DNA of 64,000 bases from Pedobacter yonginensis. Its GTDB lineage: Bacteria; Bacteroidota; Bacteroidia; Sphingobacteriales; Sphingobacteriaceae. Made by a program: the position numbers and the translations under genes. Of this stretch, positions 1 to 10,431 are shown piece after piece. The stretch spans positions 620,001-684,000 of the forward strand of contig NZ_QGNZ01000004.1 of NCBI RefSeq assembly GCF_003173595.1, in the 5' to 3' direction. Each line of letters starts with the position of its first letter. Position 1 is the stretch's first letter. Below the pieces are notes generated by a model, which ran no database searches, had not been told where the DNA came from, and saw only the letters and a program-made list of their open reading frames with translations.

Positions 1-937
1 TCCATCCGTGTCCTTCTTCAAAACGTTTGGTTGCGGGCTTGGCAATATCGTGCAGGATGGCTGCCCATCTCAACCATAAATCGTCAGTAGTTTCGCAAAT
101 GTTGTCTAAAACCTCCAAGGTGTGATAGAAATTATCTTTATGGCCTTTTCCCTTAATGATTTCTACACCATAAAGCTGTGCCATTTGAGGGAAAATGATG
201 TGCAATAAACCTGTATCAAAAAGATGTTTAAACCCAATGGATGGTTTTTTTGATAAAATTATCTTATTCAGTTCATCGGTAATTCGCTCTTTTGAAACAA
301 TGCTGATGCGATTTTTCTGCGTTTTAATGGCACTTAATGCAGCCTGATCGATATTAAAATTGAGTTGGCTTGCAAACCTTATGGCCCTCATCATGCGTAA
401 GGGATCATCAGAAAAAGTCACTTCTGGATCGAGCGGAGTACGGATTAACTTATTTTCTAAGTCCTTTATCCCATCAAATGGATCTAAAAGTTCGCCGAAA
501 CGATGGGCATTGAGATTAATGGCTAAAGCATTTATCGTAAAATCCCTTCTGATTTGATCGTCTTCTAAAGTTCCATCTTCAACAATTGGTTTGCGCGAAT
601 CGGAACGATAAGATTCTCTTCTCGCACCAACAAATTCAACTTCTAAATCTCTATACTTAATGTTGGCTGTTCCAAAGTTTTTAAAAACGGCAACCTTAAT
701 GTGCAATTTTTTACCTACCGCCTCGGCATATGCAATTCCTTTTCCAACCACTACAACATCAATATCTTTTGATGGACGCTCTAAAAATAAATCCCGCACA
801 AATCCTCCAATAACATAAGCCTCGGTGTTATTTTGATCTGCTACGGCAGATAAGGTTTGGAATATTGGGTCTTTTAAATGAACTTCTAAATTTCTCAATG
901 GAAATTTCTGACTTTCATTACTGAAGTTAGCTTGCAT
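1..937 (-). CDS. cca: CCA-adding tRNA nucleotidyltransferase, 5' part (cut by window edge)
   Basis: Adds or repairs the 3' CCA of tRNAs in the cytoplasm. I translated about 312 codons from an ATG at 935-937; the frame is open to base 1, so the C-terminus lies outside. The class II nucleotidyltransferase head is clear: IGGFVRD at residues 43-49 and DID at 58-60 (metal-binding acidic pair), followed by a neck region with RRDFTINAL. Near the cut end comes an HD-type motif (ILHDIAKPATK), so this is the HD-domain-containing form common in Bacteroidota. It lies 90 nt downstream of the threonylcarbamoyl-AMP synthase gene on the same strand, so the two tRNA-maturation genes may be co-transcribed. A poly(A) polymerase activity of the same fold cannot be excluded from sequence alone. 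Confidence 0.9.
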   Translation of the reverse strand, partial: MQANFSNESQKFPLRNLEVHLKDPIFQTLSAVADQNNTEAYVIGGFVRDLFLERPSKDIDVVVVGKGIAYAEAVGKKLHIKVAVFKNFGTANIKYRDLEVEFVGARRESYRSDSRKPIVEDGTLEDDQIRRDFTINALAINLNAHRFGELLDPFDGIKDLENKLIRTPLDPEVTFSDDPLRMMRAIRFASQLNFNIDQAALSAIKTQKNRISIVSKERITDELNKIILSKKPSIGFKHLFDTGLLHIIFPQMAQLYGVEIIKGKGHKDNFYHTLEVLDNICETTDDLWLRWAAILHDIAKPATKRFEEGHGW

Positions 938-1027
938 AAAAAGGCAGTTGAATGGACGAAATTAAGAAAAACATTCGATGCTGAGCTGATTTAAGCGTAA
1001 TAAAGCCTGCATTGTACTCAAAGGGAT

Positions 1028-1594
1028 TTATTTCCTTATAAATTCAAATTGACCACCGGGAGAGAGTTTCATAATGGTTGATGGTTTTTTAATCGTACGA
1101 TTTTCTTGTTCAAAATCGATTACTAAATCTACCGCCTCTAAAATCTCTGGGCTTAGATCATCAAAATACCTCGGTGAGGGTTCTCCACTCAAATTTGCTG
1201 AGGTTGAAACAATTGGTTTGCGGAAGCGTTGGATTAAAGGTGTGCAAAAATCATGTTTAACTATGCGAATGCCCACACTACCGTCGGCGTTAATTACATT
1301 CGGAGCTAAGTTTTTGGCACCTGAAAAGATGATGGTCAACGGGTTTTCGGCATATTCGATTAAATCGTATGCAATCTCCGGTACTTCGTTTACGTAGCTC
1401 TGAATCTTATTGTCAACATCTAAGAGCACAATTAGGCTTTTTTCTGCAGGTCTATTTTTAATTTTTAAAAGCTTTTCTACCGCTTCTGCATTGGTAGCAT
1501 CACAGCCTAATCCCCAAATGGTATCTGTTGGATAAAGAATTACGCCACCAGACTTAATTACCTCTAAAGCCTTGTTTATTTCATCTCTAAGCAT
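1028..1594 (-). CDS. tsaC: L-threonylcarbamoyladenylate synthase (YrdC/TsaC type)
   Basis: Makes threonylcarbamoyl-AMP from threonine, bicarbonate and ATP, the first step of the t6A37 modification of ANN-decoding tRNAs. The 188-residue protein is a single YrdC domain: PTDTIWGLG at residues 22-30, KNRP at 46-49 (nucleotide and substrate binding), and STSANLSG near residue 131. It lacks the extra C-terminal domain of long Sua5 proteins, so the short TsaC form fits best. A -7 promoter box (TAACTTTG on the minus strand) ends only 4 nt before the ATG, so the mRNA is probably leaderless. The tRNA nucleotidyltransferase gene follows on the same strand. Confidence 0.9.
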   Translation of the reverse strand: MLRDEINKALEVIKSGGVILYPTDTIWGLGCDATNAEAVEKLLKIKNRPAEKSLIVLLDVDNKIQSYVNEVPEIAYDLIEYAENPLTIIFSGAKNLAPNVINADGSVGIRIVKHDFCTPLIQRFRKPIVSTSANLSGEPSPRYFDDLSPEILEAVDLVIDFEQENRTIKKPSTIMKLSPGGQFEFIRK

Positions 1595-1598
1595 GTTG

Positions 1599-1606
1599 CA
1601 AAGTTA
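1599..1606 (-). promoter_or_regulatory. -7 promoter box for tsaC, next to the start codon
   Basis: Minus-strand TAACTTTG matches the Bacteroidota -7 consensus TAnnTTTG and ends 4 nt before the ATG at 1594. No clear TTTG is seen 19 nt upstream, so the -33 element is weak. Transcription would begin at or very near the A of the start codon. Confidence 0.5.
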
Positions 1607-1787
1607 ATTTAAAAACGATATGTTAAATCATGTAAATGCTTAATAATTTAACATTTAGCTTGAAACATTAAGGCATTTATAAACGTTTTTAGGATAACAA
1701 TCTGATTGTAAAAATTATAGATGTTTCAATCTATTCAGATTTTAAATGGTTATTTTTAATACAGGTTATTTTAAACAACATACACAT

Positions 1788-2345
1788 ATGAAAACAATTA
1801 AAAATTTACTGATGCTTTTTACTGTGGTAATTGCATTAGCAGGTTGTTCTTCACTCCGAACAGCTTCCGACTACGACAAAAACGTCGATCTTAATGCCTA
1901 CAAAACTTACAATTTTTACGATAAGGGAATTGCGAGGGTGAGGTTAAACAATTTAGACAAACGCCGATTAATGGCTGCCGTAGAGGCGCAAATGAATGCT
2001 AAAGGATTTACCAAGTCCGATCGTCCGGATATGCTCGTAAACTTATTCGTAGTGGCTAGGGAAAAAACAGATGTTTATGGCCCAGGTTACTATGGCGGAT
2101 GGGGTTGGGGCGGTGGCTGGGGCTGGCGTTCTCCATTTTGGGGTGGCGGTGGCACCTATGTTAATCAATATATCGAAGGAACCATTATTATTGATTTCTT
2201 AGACCCGAACAAAAAGATTTTATTTTGGCATGGTCAGGGAAGTGGTTTTAACTTAGATAGTTTTACCAAAAGGGAAGAAAGATTAAATACTGGTGTAAAA
2301 GAAATTTTAGACCAATATCCTCCAAATGCAATTGCTGCTAAGTAA
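1788..2345 (+). CDS. DUF4136-type outer-envelope lipoprotein
   Basis: Predicted lipoprotein of 185 residues; function unknown. I start it at the ATG at 1788 rather than the in-frame ATG at 1746, because only the later start gives a clean type II signal peptide (MKTIKNLLML, then lipobox LAGC with the lipidated Cys about residue 20). The mature part resembles DUF4136 proteins: TASDYDKNVDLNAYKTYNF near the N-terminus and a C-terminal segment with an IIDFLDP-like strand and LNTGVKEILDQYPP. In between lies a Gly/Trp/Tyr-rich stretch (about residues 99-120) of unusual low complexity. Its stop overlaps by 8 nt the end of the convergent glycosyltransferase gene. Confidence 0.75.
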   Translation: MKTIKNLLMLFTVVIALAGCSSLRTASDYDKNVDLNAYKTYNFYDKGIARVRLNNLDKRRLMAAVEAQMNAKGFTKSDRPDMLVNLFVVAREKTDVYGPGYYGGWGWGGGWGWRSPFWGGGGTYVNQYIEGTIIIDFLDPNKKILFWHGQGSGFNLDSFTKREERLNTGVKEILDQYPPNAIAAK

Positions 2346-3465
2346 TTGCCGTAGGAAGAAGATTTAAATAGCAATTCATTAATTGCTGAGTGACTACAGG
2401 GCTGTTGAATTTTTGAACAAATTCCAGCCCTTTTTCTTTCATCGTTTTTTGAAGTTTCGAATTGCTAATGATTTGATTTATAGCACCTGCTAATTGATTC
2501 GAATCTGTTGGAGATACATAGATGGAATTCGGCCCACCTGCTTCTTCTAAACAAGAACCTGTTGCCGCAATGGTTGGCACACCAGAATATAGAGCTTCGA
2601 TAATTGGAATCCCAAAGCCTTCGTAAAAAGAAGGGTAAGCAAATATGGATGCCAGTTGATAGATGCCTGGCAAATCAGAGAAAGGGATGTTTTGTAGGAA
2701 TAGGATTCGTTTCCTCAATCCCAATCGGTCAATTTCCTTTTCAACTGTTTTGAAATAGGCCGTTTGCTTTCCAATTACAACCAATTTATAATCTTCCTGA
2801 ACGTCTTTTAAAGCCGTAACGATTAATTTTAAGTTCTTTCTTTCTTCTATCGTGCCTACACTTAAAATGTATTTTTCTGGGAGTTTGTAAGTGGCTTTGA
2901 TTCTACTTAATGTTGATGCATCGAATGGGCTTTTGAAGTGGTCATCGCAACTTTGATAAATCACTTCAATTTTATTGGGTTCAATTTGGTAAAATTCAAT
3001 TAAATCGGCTTTGGTTTTTTCACTTATGGCGATAATTTTATCGGCACGCTTGCAGGCTGATTTACTTTTCCATTCATAAAGTTTGCGATCAATAAATTTA
3101 TAATACTTTGGAAAACGCAGAAAAATTAAGTCGTGAATGGTAACCACAGATTTGATTCTGGTATGCTGAATGGCAAAGGGAATTTCGTGACTTAGGCCGT
3201 GGTAAATTTGAATATCATCCCGAACTAAATCTTTTAGAATGTTTAAGCTACGCCATAAGAAACTACCGTTTTTTGGTAGCGCTAACTTAATGTTTTGGTT
3301 TTGAAGAAAGGTGCTGATTTGCTTGGAAGCCTTCACCTTTGGTGAATAGACAATATATTGATTTTCTGGGTATTGGAATGCTAAACTTTCTATCAACGAT
3401 CGGCTGTAATTGCCCAATCCGGTTAGGTTATTCGCAGCCCTTTTGCCATCGTATCCAATATTCAT
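2338..3465 (-). CDS. Glycosyltransferase family 4 (GT-B fold)
   Basis: Retaining GT-B glycosyltransferase of 375 residues that would transfer a sugar from a nucleotide-sugar to a cell-surface glycan or lipid; donor and acceptor cannot be read from sequence. The N-terminal domain begins with a Gly-rich loop (NNLTGLGNYSRSLIESL) and contains VVTIHDLIFLRFP near residue 120. The C-terminal nucleotide-binding domain has LSVGTIEERKNL around residue 200 and the EGFGIPIIEAL motif (E-x7-E) around residues 283-293. No signal peptide or membrane segment is present, so it acts on the cytoplasmic side. It stands downstream of dapD on the same strand but is separated by that gene's terminator hairpin. Confidence 0.85.
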   Translation of the reverse strand: MNIGYDGKRAANNLTGLGNYSRSLIESLAFQYPENQYIVYSPKVKASKQISTFLQNQNIKLALPKNGSFLWRSLNILKDLVRDDIQIYHGLSHEIPFAIQHTRIKSVVTIHDLIFLRFPKYYKFIDRKLYEWKSKSACKRADKIIAISEKTKADLIEFYQIEPNKIEVIYQSCDDHFKSPFDASTLSRIKATYKLPEKYILSVGTIEERKNLKLIVTALKDVQEDYKLVVIGKQTAYFKTVEKEIDRLGLRKRILFLQNIPFSDLPGIYQLASIFAYPSFYEGFGIPIIEALYSGVPTIAATGSCLEEAGGPNSIYVSPTDSNQLAGAINQIISNSKLQKTMKEKGLEFVQKFNSPVVTQQLMNCYLNLLPTAIT

Positions 3466-3487
3466 ACAGGTTTATTCTGATTAAAAT

Positions 3488-3523
3488 AAAAGGTTTATGG
3501 CTTTCTTTTGCCTTAAACCTTTT
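3488..3523 (-). terminator. Hairpin terminator after dapD
   Basis: A 10-bp stem (AAAAGGTTTA, 3488-3497, with TAAACCTTTT, 3514-3523) is extended by GGC/GCC around a T-rich loop, just downstream of dapD on the minus strand. The minus-strand tail after it is only moderately T-rich, so termination may be partial. Confidence 0.55.
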
Positions 3524-3534
3524 ACCTAAGCCAT

Positions 3535-4353
3535 TTATACGGCTACGTTATTTTCTCTCAACGCATCGTTAAGCGATGTCTTTTTATCTGTGCTTTCTTT
3601 ACGTTTGCCAATAATCAAAGCACATGGTACTTGATATTCGCCAGCTGGGAATTTTTTGGTATAGCTTCCAGGGATTACCACAGAACGTGCAGGAACTATG
3701 CCTTTATATTCTACAGGAGTTGGGCCAGTAACATCAATAATTTTAGTTGATGCGGTTAAAACTACATTGGCGCCTAAAACAACTTCTTTTTCTAATTTAA
3801 CTCCTTCTACTACAATCGCTCTAGAGCCTAAGAAGCAATCATCTTCAATAATTACCGGGGCAGCTTGTACAGGTTCTAAAACACCACCAATACCTACACC
3901 GCCACTTAGGTGAACACGTTTGCCAATTTGTGCACAAGAGCCTACTGTTGCCCAAGTATCTACCATGGTACCTTCATCTACATAAGCACCAATATTTACG
4001 TAAGAAGGCATCATGATTACGCCTTTTGCTAAAAACGAACCGTAACGAGCACTTGCCATTGGCACAACACGTACGCCTGTTGCTTTATAGTCAGTTTTTA
4101 AATCCATTTTATCGTGGTAAACAAATGGGCCACTTTTAATTTCTTTCATCTCGCGAATTGGGAAATATAAAATTACGGCCTTCTTTACCCACTCATTAAT
4201 GCCCCAAGAGTTTAAAACAGGTTCAGCAACGCGAATTTCACCTTTGTCTAAGCCCATTATAACGGCTTCAATGGCTTCGCAATAGTTGCTATATTGTAAA
4301 AGGGTTCTATCTTCCCAAGCGGCTTCAATTAGTTTCTTTAAATCTGAATACAT
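3535..4353 (-). CDS. dapD: Tetrahydrodipicolinate N-succinyltransferase
   Basis: Transfers succinate from succinyl-CoA to 2,3,4,5-tetrahydrodipicolinate in the succinylase branch of diaminopimelate and lysine synthesis, feeding peptidoglycan. The 272-residue length matches DapD. The N-terminal helical part (MYSDLKKLIEAAWEDR) is followed by a left-handed beta-helix with imperfect hexapeptide repeats from about residue 110 to 210 (for example YVNIGAYVDEGTMVDTWATV and GGVGIGGVLEP). Transcribed alone: its own hairpin follows, and the divergent S4-domain gene lies upstream. Confidence 0.95.
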   Translation of the reverse strand: MYSDLKKLIEAAWEDRTLLQYSNYCEAIEAVIMGLDKGEIRVAEPVLNSWGINEWVKKAVILYFPIREMKEIKSGPFVYHDKMDLKTDYKATGVRVVPMASARYGSFLAKGVIMMPSYVNIGAYVDEGTMVDTWATVGSCAQIGKRVHLSGGVGIGGVLEPVQAAPVIIEDDCFLGSRAIVVEGVKLEKEVVLGANVVLTASTKIIDVTGPTPVEYKGIVPARSVVIPGSYTKKFPAGEYQVPCALIIGKRKESTDKKTSLNDALRENNVAV

Positions 4354-4486
4354 GATGTTTTTAAATTTTACGCAAAATAAATCAATTTTTACTTATTAAA
4401 TGGTTAATTGTTTAAATTGTTTTGTTCGCTTCCAATTGTTTACAAGGTATTACAAGCTATCAACACTACATATAGTTCAAATTTGT

Positions 4487-4494
4487 TACTTTTG
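4487..4494 (+). promoter_or_regulatory. -7 promoter box for the S4-domain gene
   Basis: TACTTTTG fits TAnnTTTG and ends 6 nt before the ATG at 4501. It decides the start: the longer frame opening at 4408 would begin upstream of the promoter. No TTTG is present at the expected -33 position. Confidence 0.5.
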
Positions 4495-4500
4495 AATTTT

Positions 4501-4905
4501 ATGGCAGAGACAGAAAAACTTAGAATCGATAAATATTTGTGGGCCATTCGGTTGTTTAAAACCAGAAGTTTGGCAACTGATGCTTGCAAGGCTGGACGGG
4601 TAAAGCTCAATGGGCAAAACCTTAAACCTTCATCAATTGTAAAAGTAGGAGAGGTGTATTCGGTTTCTAAAGGGATTGAAAAGAAAATTATCGAAGTGGT
4701 TGAGCTTTCTTACAACCGAACCGATTCGCCCACGGCATTAACCAAATACAAGGATTTAACACCTGTTGAAGAAACCCAAGCTTTTAAATCGATGTTTCAT
4801 GCCCCAAATTTAAAACGAGATCGTGGAACGGGTAGGCCTACCAAAAAAGATAGGCGAGAAACCGACGATTTAATTGGAGGCTTGTTTGAGGATAATGACG
4901 ACTAA
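4501..4905 (+). CDS. S4-domain RNA-binding protein (Hsp15-like)
   Basis: Small cytoplasmic RNA-binding protein of 134 residues resembling heat-shock protein Hsp15, which binds the 50S subunit carrying stalled nascent chains. The S4 domain occupies about residues 5-70 (LRIDKYLWAIRLFKTRSLA, then GRVKLNG and SIVKVGEVYSV). The C-terminal tail is basic then acidic (RDRGTGRPTKKDRR ... GGLFEDNDD), as in Bacteroidota members of the family. I chose the ATG at 4501 because the S4 domain begins right after it and a -7 promoter box lies directly before it. Role in ribosome rescue is inferred from the family only. Confidence 0.8.
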   Translation: MAETEKLRIDKYLWAIRLFKTRSLATDACKAGRVKLNGQNLKPSSIVKVGEVYSVSKGIEKKIIEVVELSYNRTDSPTALTKYKDLTPVEETQAFKSMFHAPNLKRDRGTGRPTKKDRRETDDLIGGLFEDNDD

Positions 4906-4908
4906 TTT

Positions 4909-5667
4909 CTAGCTTAGAGTTTTCACTGTAGGATTGCTGTTTATGGCATATTGAACGTTAAAATGGCGCATCCTATAACTCATCATAGCGGTTTTACCCA
5001 GTTTTTCTATTAATTTATAGTTGGCTATGGCGCCTACCGCTGCGCCAACAAAAGGCAACATTTGCGCAAGCTTGGCCAAATCAATGTAATCTCTGTATTG
5101 TTGTTGAAAGGTTAACCAATCAAATTCATCGATATTGGTTGGCAATTTATGTGCTTGGTTATCCCAATCTTGCATTTTGATAAACACATTCTTGCTTTCT
5201 TTTTTGCTGGAAAAGGCCAATTGAAAAATATGCAGGATAAATAAGCGCTCGCGATAGTCTTTCACATCGTAACCGTAAACTGCTGCTATATCAAATAGCA
5301 TTTTCATTTTAATACCCAGTAGCAGCGGAAAATCTGCCAGGCTCATTAAAAAGCCGCCTGCACCTGTAATTCCGCCTTCCGCTGCGCCAGTTTTTTTATA
5401 ATTTTCTATTTTTTGCTTCACCAACGCTTCTCGGTGCATCAAGGTTAAATCGGTTATTGGCTTTGATGTGGTAAAGGTTGAACCAAAAAGTACTGCCTTT
5501 ACCATTTGCTTAATGGCTGCGGTTATGGCCTGATGAACTTTATCGGGAATAAAACTGTTAATTTTTTTCTGAACGCCATCCGTAACTTTGCTCAATAGCG
5601 ATGGATTTTGTAGCGTTTTAAACTTCCAAAAATCCAACTCGCTGCTAATCTTTTGTTCGTAGGTCAT
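4909..5667 (-). CDS. EcsC-family protein
   Basis: Protein of 252 residues resembling the EcsC family, whose biochemical function is not settled. The family-like core is the Gly-rich, hydrophobic stretch at about residues 97-122 (TGAGGFLMSLADFPLLLGIK), followed by YGYDVKDYRERLFILHIF and a second hydrophobic Gly/Ala-rich segment (MLPFVGAAVGAIANYKLIEK) near residue 205. The protein is probably membrane-associated through these two segments; no cleavable signal is seen. Its stop is 3 nt from the stop of the convergent S4-domain gene, and the deaminase gene lies 59 nt upstream on the same strand. Confidence 0.75.
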   Translation of the reverse strand: MTYEQKISSELDFWKFKTLQNPSLLSKVTDGVQKKINSFIPDKVHQAITAAIKQMVKAVLFGSTFTTSKPITDLTLMHREALVKQKIENYKKTGAAEGGITGAGGFLMSLADFPLLLGIKMKMLFDIAAVYGYDVKDYRERLFILHIFQLAFSSKKESKNVFIKMQDWDNQAHKLPTNIDEFDWLTFQQQYRDYIDLAKLAQMLPFVGAAVGAIANYKLIEKLGKTAMMSYRMRHFNVQYAINSNPTVKTLS

Positions 5668-5726
5668 ATTATATCATTTAACATTAGACTTTAGAACTTG
5701 GCATTTTGTTTCAAAAAATAGAAATC

Positions 5727-6209
5727 TTAATAATCGATTTTCATTGGTGATTTTTCCCAAAGCTTAAAAGCCTCACTAGCTTCATCTCTGAGCAACTGTA
5801 AAATTGGTAAACTGCGATTGTTCATTGGCTTATCTAACTCGTCGTAAATAAATTTATCGTCGAAACCAATTTTGCCTGCATCGGCTTTGGTATTGCCGTA
5901 ATAAATCATTCCAATTCTCGACCAATAAATTGCCCCTAAGCACATTGGGCAGGGCTCGCAACTGGTGTAAATTACACATCCGTTTAAATCGAAGGTGCCT
6001 AATTCTGTACAGGCCAAGCGTATAGCCGAAACTTCTGCATGTGCTGTAGGATCGTTAGTTGTGGTTACTTTATTTCCCGATTTTGCAATCACCTTTCCAT
6101 CTTTTACCACTACGGCCCCGAAGGGGCCACCTATATTTTCTTTTACATTTTGTTCAGACAGCGCAATGGCCATGCGCATAAATTCTTCGTGTTGTTCCTG
6201 ATCTTTCAT
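5727..6209 (-). CDS. Nucleoside/guanine deaminase (cytidine deaminase-like fold)
   Basis: Zinc-dependent deaminase of 160 residues in the CMP/dCMP deaminase-like superfamily, closest in motif layout to bacterial guanine deaminases (guanine to xanthine). Zinc and catalytic residues are visible: HAE at 57-59 (His ligand, catalytic Glu) and CEPCPMC at 84-90 (Cys87 and Cys90 ligands). The C-terminus ends in a KLWEKSP-type segment with an aromatic end, as in guanine deaminases that swap C-terminal segments in a dimer. tRNA adenosine deaminase (TadA) is the main alternative, but the substrate loop after the PCxxC motif (LGAIYWSRIGMIYYG) favours the free-base enzyme. Confidence 0.8.
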   Translation of the reverse strand: MKDQEQHEEFMRMAIALSEQNVKENIGGPFGAVVVKDGKVIAKSGNKVTTTNDPTAHAEVSAIRLACTELGTFDLNGCVIYTSCEPCPMCLGAIYWSRIGMIYYGNTKADAGKIGFDDKFIYDELDKPMNNRSLPILQLLRDEASEAFKLWEKSPMKIDY

Positions 6210-6233
6210 CTCGCAAATGTTAAAGCAAAAAAA

Positions 6234-6255
6234 ATGCCCCGTTTACGCGGGGCAT
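6234..6255 (-). terminator. Terminator of the OmpH-like gene
   Basis: GC-rich 8-bp stem (ATGCCCCG, 6234-6241, with CGGGGCAT, 6248-6255) and a 6-nt loop, followed on the minus strand by an uninterrupted run of T. It lies about 20 nt after the stop codon of the OmpH-like gene. Confidence 0.85.
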
Positions 6256-6275
6256 GCTTTTAAAATATGTGGTTA

Positions 6276-6872
6276 TTATTTTTTAGTGTAATCTGCGTTT
6301 AAGCCTTTAATTACTTCAGATGTTACATCCAAACTTTCATCAGCAAATAAAATTGCACTGTTTCCTTTTGAGTAGGTTAACACCATTTTATAACCTTTTT
6401 CTTTTGCGTAACCTTTTAGGTAAGCGGCAACTTTATCGTATAATTTTTCGTTTTCTGCAGCTTGTTCGTTTTGCAAAGCACCGCCAGCATTTTGCTGATA
6501 GGTTTGCAATTCTTGTTGCTTACGTGCTAAACGTTCTTCTGTAGCTTTGCGTACATCTGCTGCAAGGGTACCTGCATTTTGCTGATATTGAGCTACTTCT
6601 CTTTGGAAAGCTTGTCCTTTGGCTTGGATATCTGCCTGTGCGTTTTTAGATTTACCTTCAAACTTAACTTTAAGGTCTTTGTAATAATCGTACTTGGTTA
6701 ATAGAGAATCAGAATTTACAAATACGATTTTCTCAGTGGCAGAAACTGCAGCAGTGCTATCTGGTTTTTTTGTTTCAGTAGTTTTAGTGTCTTTGTTTTG
6801 ACATGCAGAAAATGTAGTAATTATAGCTGCTGTTGCTAATAAACCAAAGGTTTTTAAGGTTCTTCTTTCCAT
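6276..6872 (-). CDS. OmpH/Skp-like periplasmic chaperone, predicted lipoprotein
   Basis: Skp-type holdase that would escort unfolded outer-membrane proteins across the periplasm. The protein has 198 residues: an N-terminal signal with a lipobox-like end (FSAC, Cys24), a Thr/Ser/Lys linker, a core start (IVFVNSDSLLTKYDYYKDLK) near residue 48, and a long charged helical tentacle (about residues 65-150, rich in Q, A, E, K) that would form the coiled-coil prongs. The C-terminal strand MVLTYSKGNSAILFADESLD fits the family. The predicted lipid anchor differs from soluble E. coli Skp; Phe at -3 is not ideal for a lipobox, so the anchor is uncertain. Single gene, with its own terminator. Confidence 0.8.
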   Translation of the reverse strand: MERRTLKTFGLLATAAIITTFSACQNKDTKTTETKKPDSTAAVSATEKIVFVNSDSLLTKYDYYKDLKVKFEGKSKNAQADIQAKGQAFQREVAQYQQNAGTLAADVRKATEERLARKQQELQTYQQNAGGALQNEQAAENEKLYDKVAAYLKGYAKEKGYKMVLTYSKGNSAILFADESLDVTSEVIKGLNADYTKK

Positions 6873-7019
6873 TGTTGTTTAATAAATTTTAGCAAACTTA
6901 TATAAATTAGTTTTTATATGCAATTTAAGAGTGGTTAAGGCCGCTAATAGTTTGTAATTCTGCTTTACAATATCATTTGATGGCTTGCCAAGTAGAAGAG
7001 ATTTTCGATTGTAGTCTCA

Positions 7020-8245
7020 GCATCATCCGCGCTGAAAACCTAAAGTCTTTTAAATGTTTTGGAAAGCAGTTGCAGTATTTCATTTTAATGTTCGTCCCGC
7101 CAAACGCTTTACTTCGTGCTCGCTTATGTCGGGTTTAGATGGCGCATTGGTGCTTCTATTAGTGGTATCAAGGCGCAGAAAACAAACACTTGTTAGGTGG
7201 CGAACGGTATAAGTTCATGTGGGGGGCTTGACGAGCACGAGAGGTCTTAATTCGATGCGCAATATTATCCCCGCTGAAAAGCTTGGAACCTAACTTCTTT
7301 TAAATGTTTTGGAAAGCAGTTGCAGTATTTCATTTTAATGTTCGTCCCGCCAAACGCTTTACTTCGTGCTCGCTTATGTCGGGTTTAGATGGCGCATTGG
7401 TGCTTCTATTAGTGGTATCAAGGCGCAGAAAACAAACACTTGTTAGGTGGCGAACGGTATAAGTTCATGTGGGGGGCTTGACGAGCACGAGAGGTCTTAA
7501 TTCGATGCGCAATATTATCCCCGCTGAAAAGCTTGGAACCTAACTTCTTTTAAATGTTTTGGAAAGCAGTTGCAGTATATCATTTTAATGTTCGTCCCGC
7601 CAAACGCTTTACTTCGTGCTCGCTTATGTCGGGTTTAGGTGGCGCATTGGTGCTTCTATTAATGGTGTCAAGGTGCATAAATTAAACGCTTGTTAGGTGG
7701 AGAATGATATGAAAAATCATGTTTGGGGGCTTGCAAAGCATGAGAGATTTTCAAGTATAGTTGGGGCATCATCTTCGGTAAAAGCTTGGAACCTAAACTC
7801 TTTTAAATGTTTTGGAAAGCAGTTGCAGTATTTCATTTTAATGTTCGTCCCGCCAAACGCTTTACTTCGTGCTCGCTTATGTCGGGTTTAGGTGGCGCAT
7901 TGGTGCTTCTATTAATGGTTTAAAGGCGCAGAAAATAAATGCTTTGTTAGGTGGCGAACGGTGTAAAAATCATGTTTTGTGGCGTACCAAGGTTATAAGA
8001 TTTATTAATGCAAAATTGGTGGGTGATGCATCGATTGATGATTCAACGGTTTGCCTATCAATGATTTAGTTGACTGATGCCTTGATGTTTTTGTTTACGG
8101 TTGAGGGGAGGGGATTAAGTTAAAATGAGGTGGTTTTGCTGGCCAAACCCGATTGAAATGGAAAGCGCCCGATTCTTCATCGGGCCTTGTAATGTAAAGC
8201 GGGAGTAACGCCAAATTGAAACACAGGTTTTGCTTTTCAAAAGTT
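7020..8245. repeat. Palindromic repeat locus 1: four 250-bp left arms plus one right arm
   Basis: Fills the gap between the OmpH-like gene and gyrB. A unit with TTTTGGAAAGC then GTCCCGCC and TCGGGTTTA recurs four times; the GGAAAGC box starts at 7061, 7311, 7561 and 7814 (period 250, 250, 253). After the last copy a single right arm follows: AAACCCGATTG (8145-8155), a 7-bp hairpin GCCCGAT/ATCGGGC with loop TCTTC (8167-8185), AGCGGGA (8198-8204) and GCTTTTCAAAA (8232-8242). Three segments of the last left arm pair with it: 7810-7820 with 8232-8242, 7848-7853 with 8199-8204, and 7882-7889 with 8145-8152. No convincing coding frame is present. Confidence 0.85.
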
Positions 8246-8333
8246 CATTTAAACCCTCTAGAAAGCATTTTCTTGCGGATGAATCGGTAGTTCAAAACTT
8301 ATCCACATATTAGTTTAATTGCCAAAATTTGCG

Positions 8334-8341
8334 TATTTTTG
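8334..8341 (+). promoter_or_regulatory. Candidate -7 box for gyrB
   Basis: TATTTTTG matches TAnnTTTG and lies 24 nt before the gyrB ATG. The -33 region has no exact TTTG at 19-nt spacing, so only half of the promoter is supported. Confidence 0.4.
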
Positions 8342-8362
8342 ATACTTATTGTTTCAAATTAA

Positions 8363-10324
<1,962 letters not shown>

Positions 10325-10357
10325 TTGCTAAAACCCCACTGGGCCATCTTAAATATA

Positions 10358-10391
10358 AAAACCTCTTCGAATTCATATTTGAAGAGGTTTT
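10358..10391 (+). terminator. gyrB terminator
   Basis: 11-bp stem (AAAACCTCTTC, 10358-10368, with GAAGAGGTTTT, 10381-10391), 12-nt loop and eight T residues (10388-10395). The A-run on the other side would let it also serve the convergent operon. Confidence 0.9.
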
Positions 10392-10431
10392 TTTTGCTTT
10401 GATTGTTTGTGCTTAAAATTTGATTTCTCTG

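Noticed and set aside
7697-8069. Two overlapping frames of 64 and 66 codons in repeat locus 1
   Set aside because: They run through palindromic repeat sequence, are not kept in the other copies and have no start signals.
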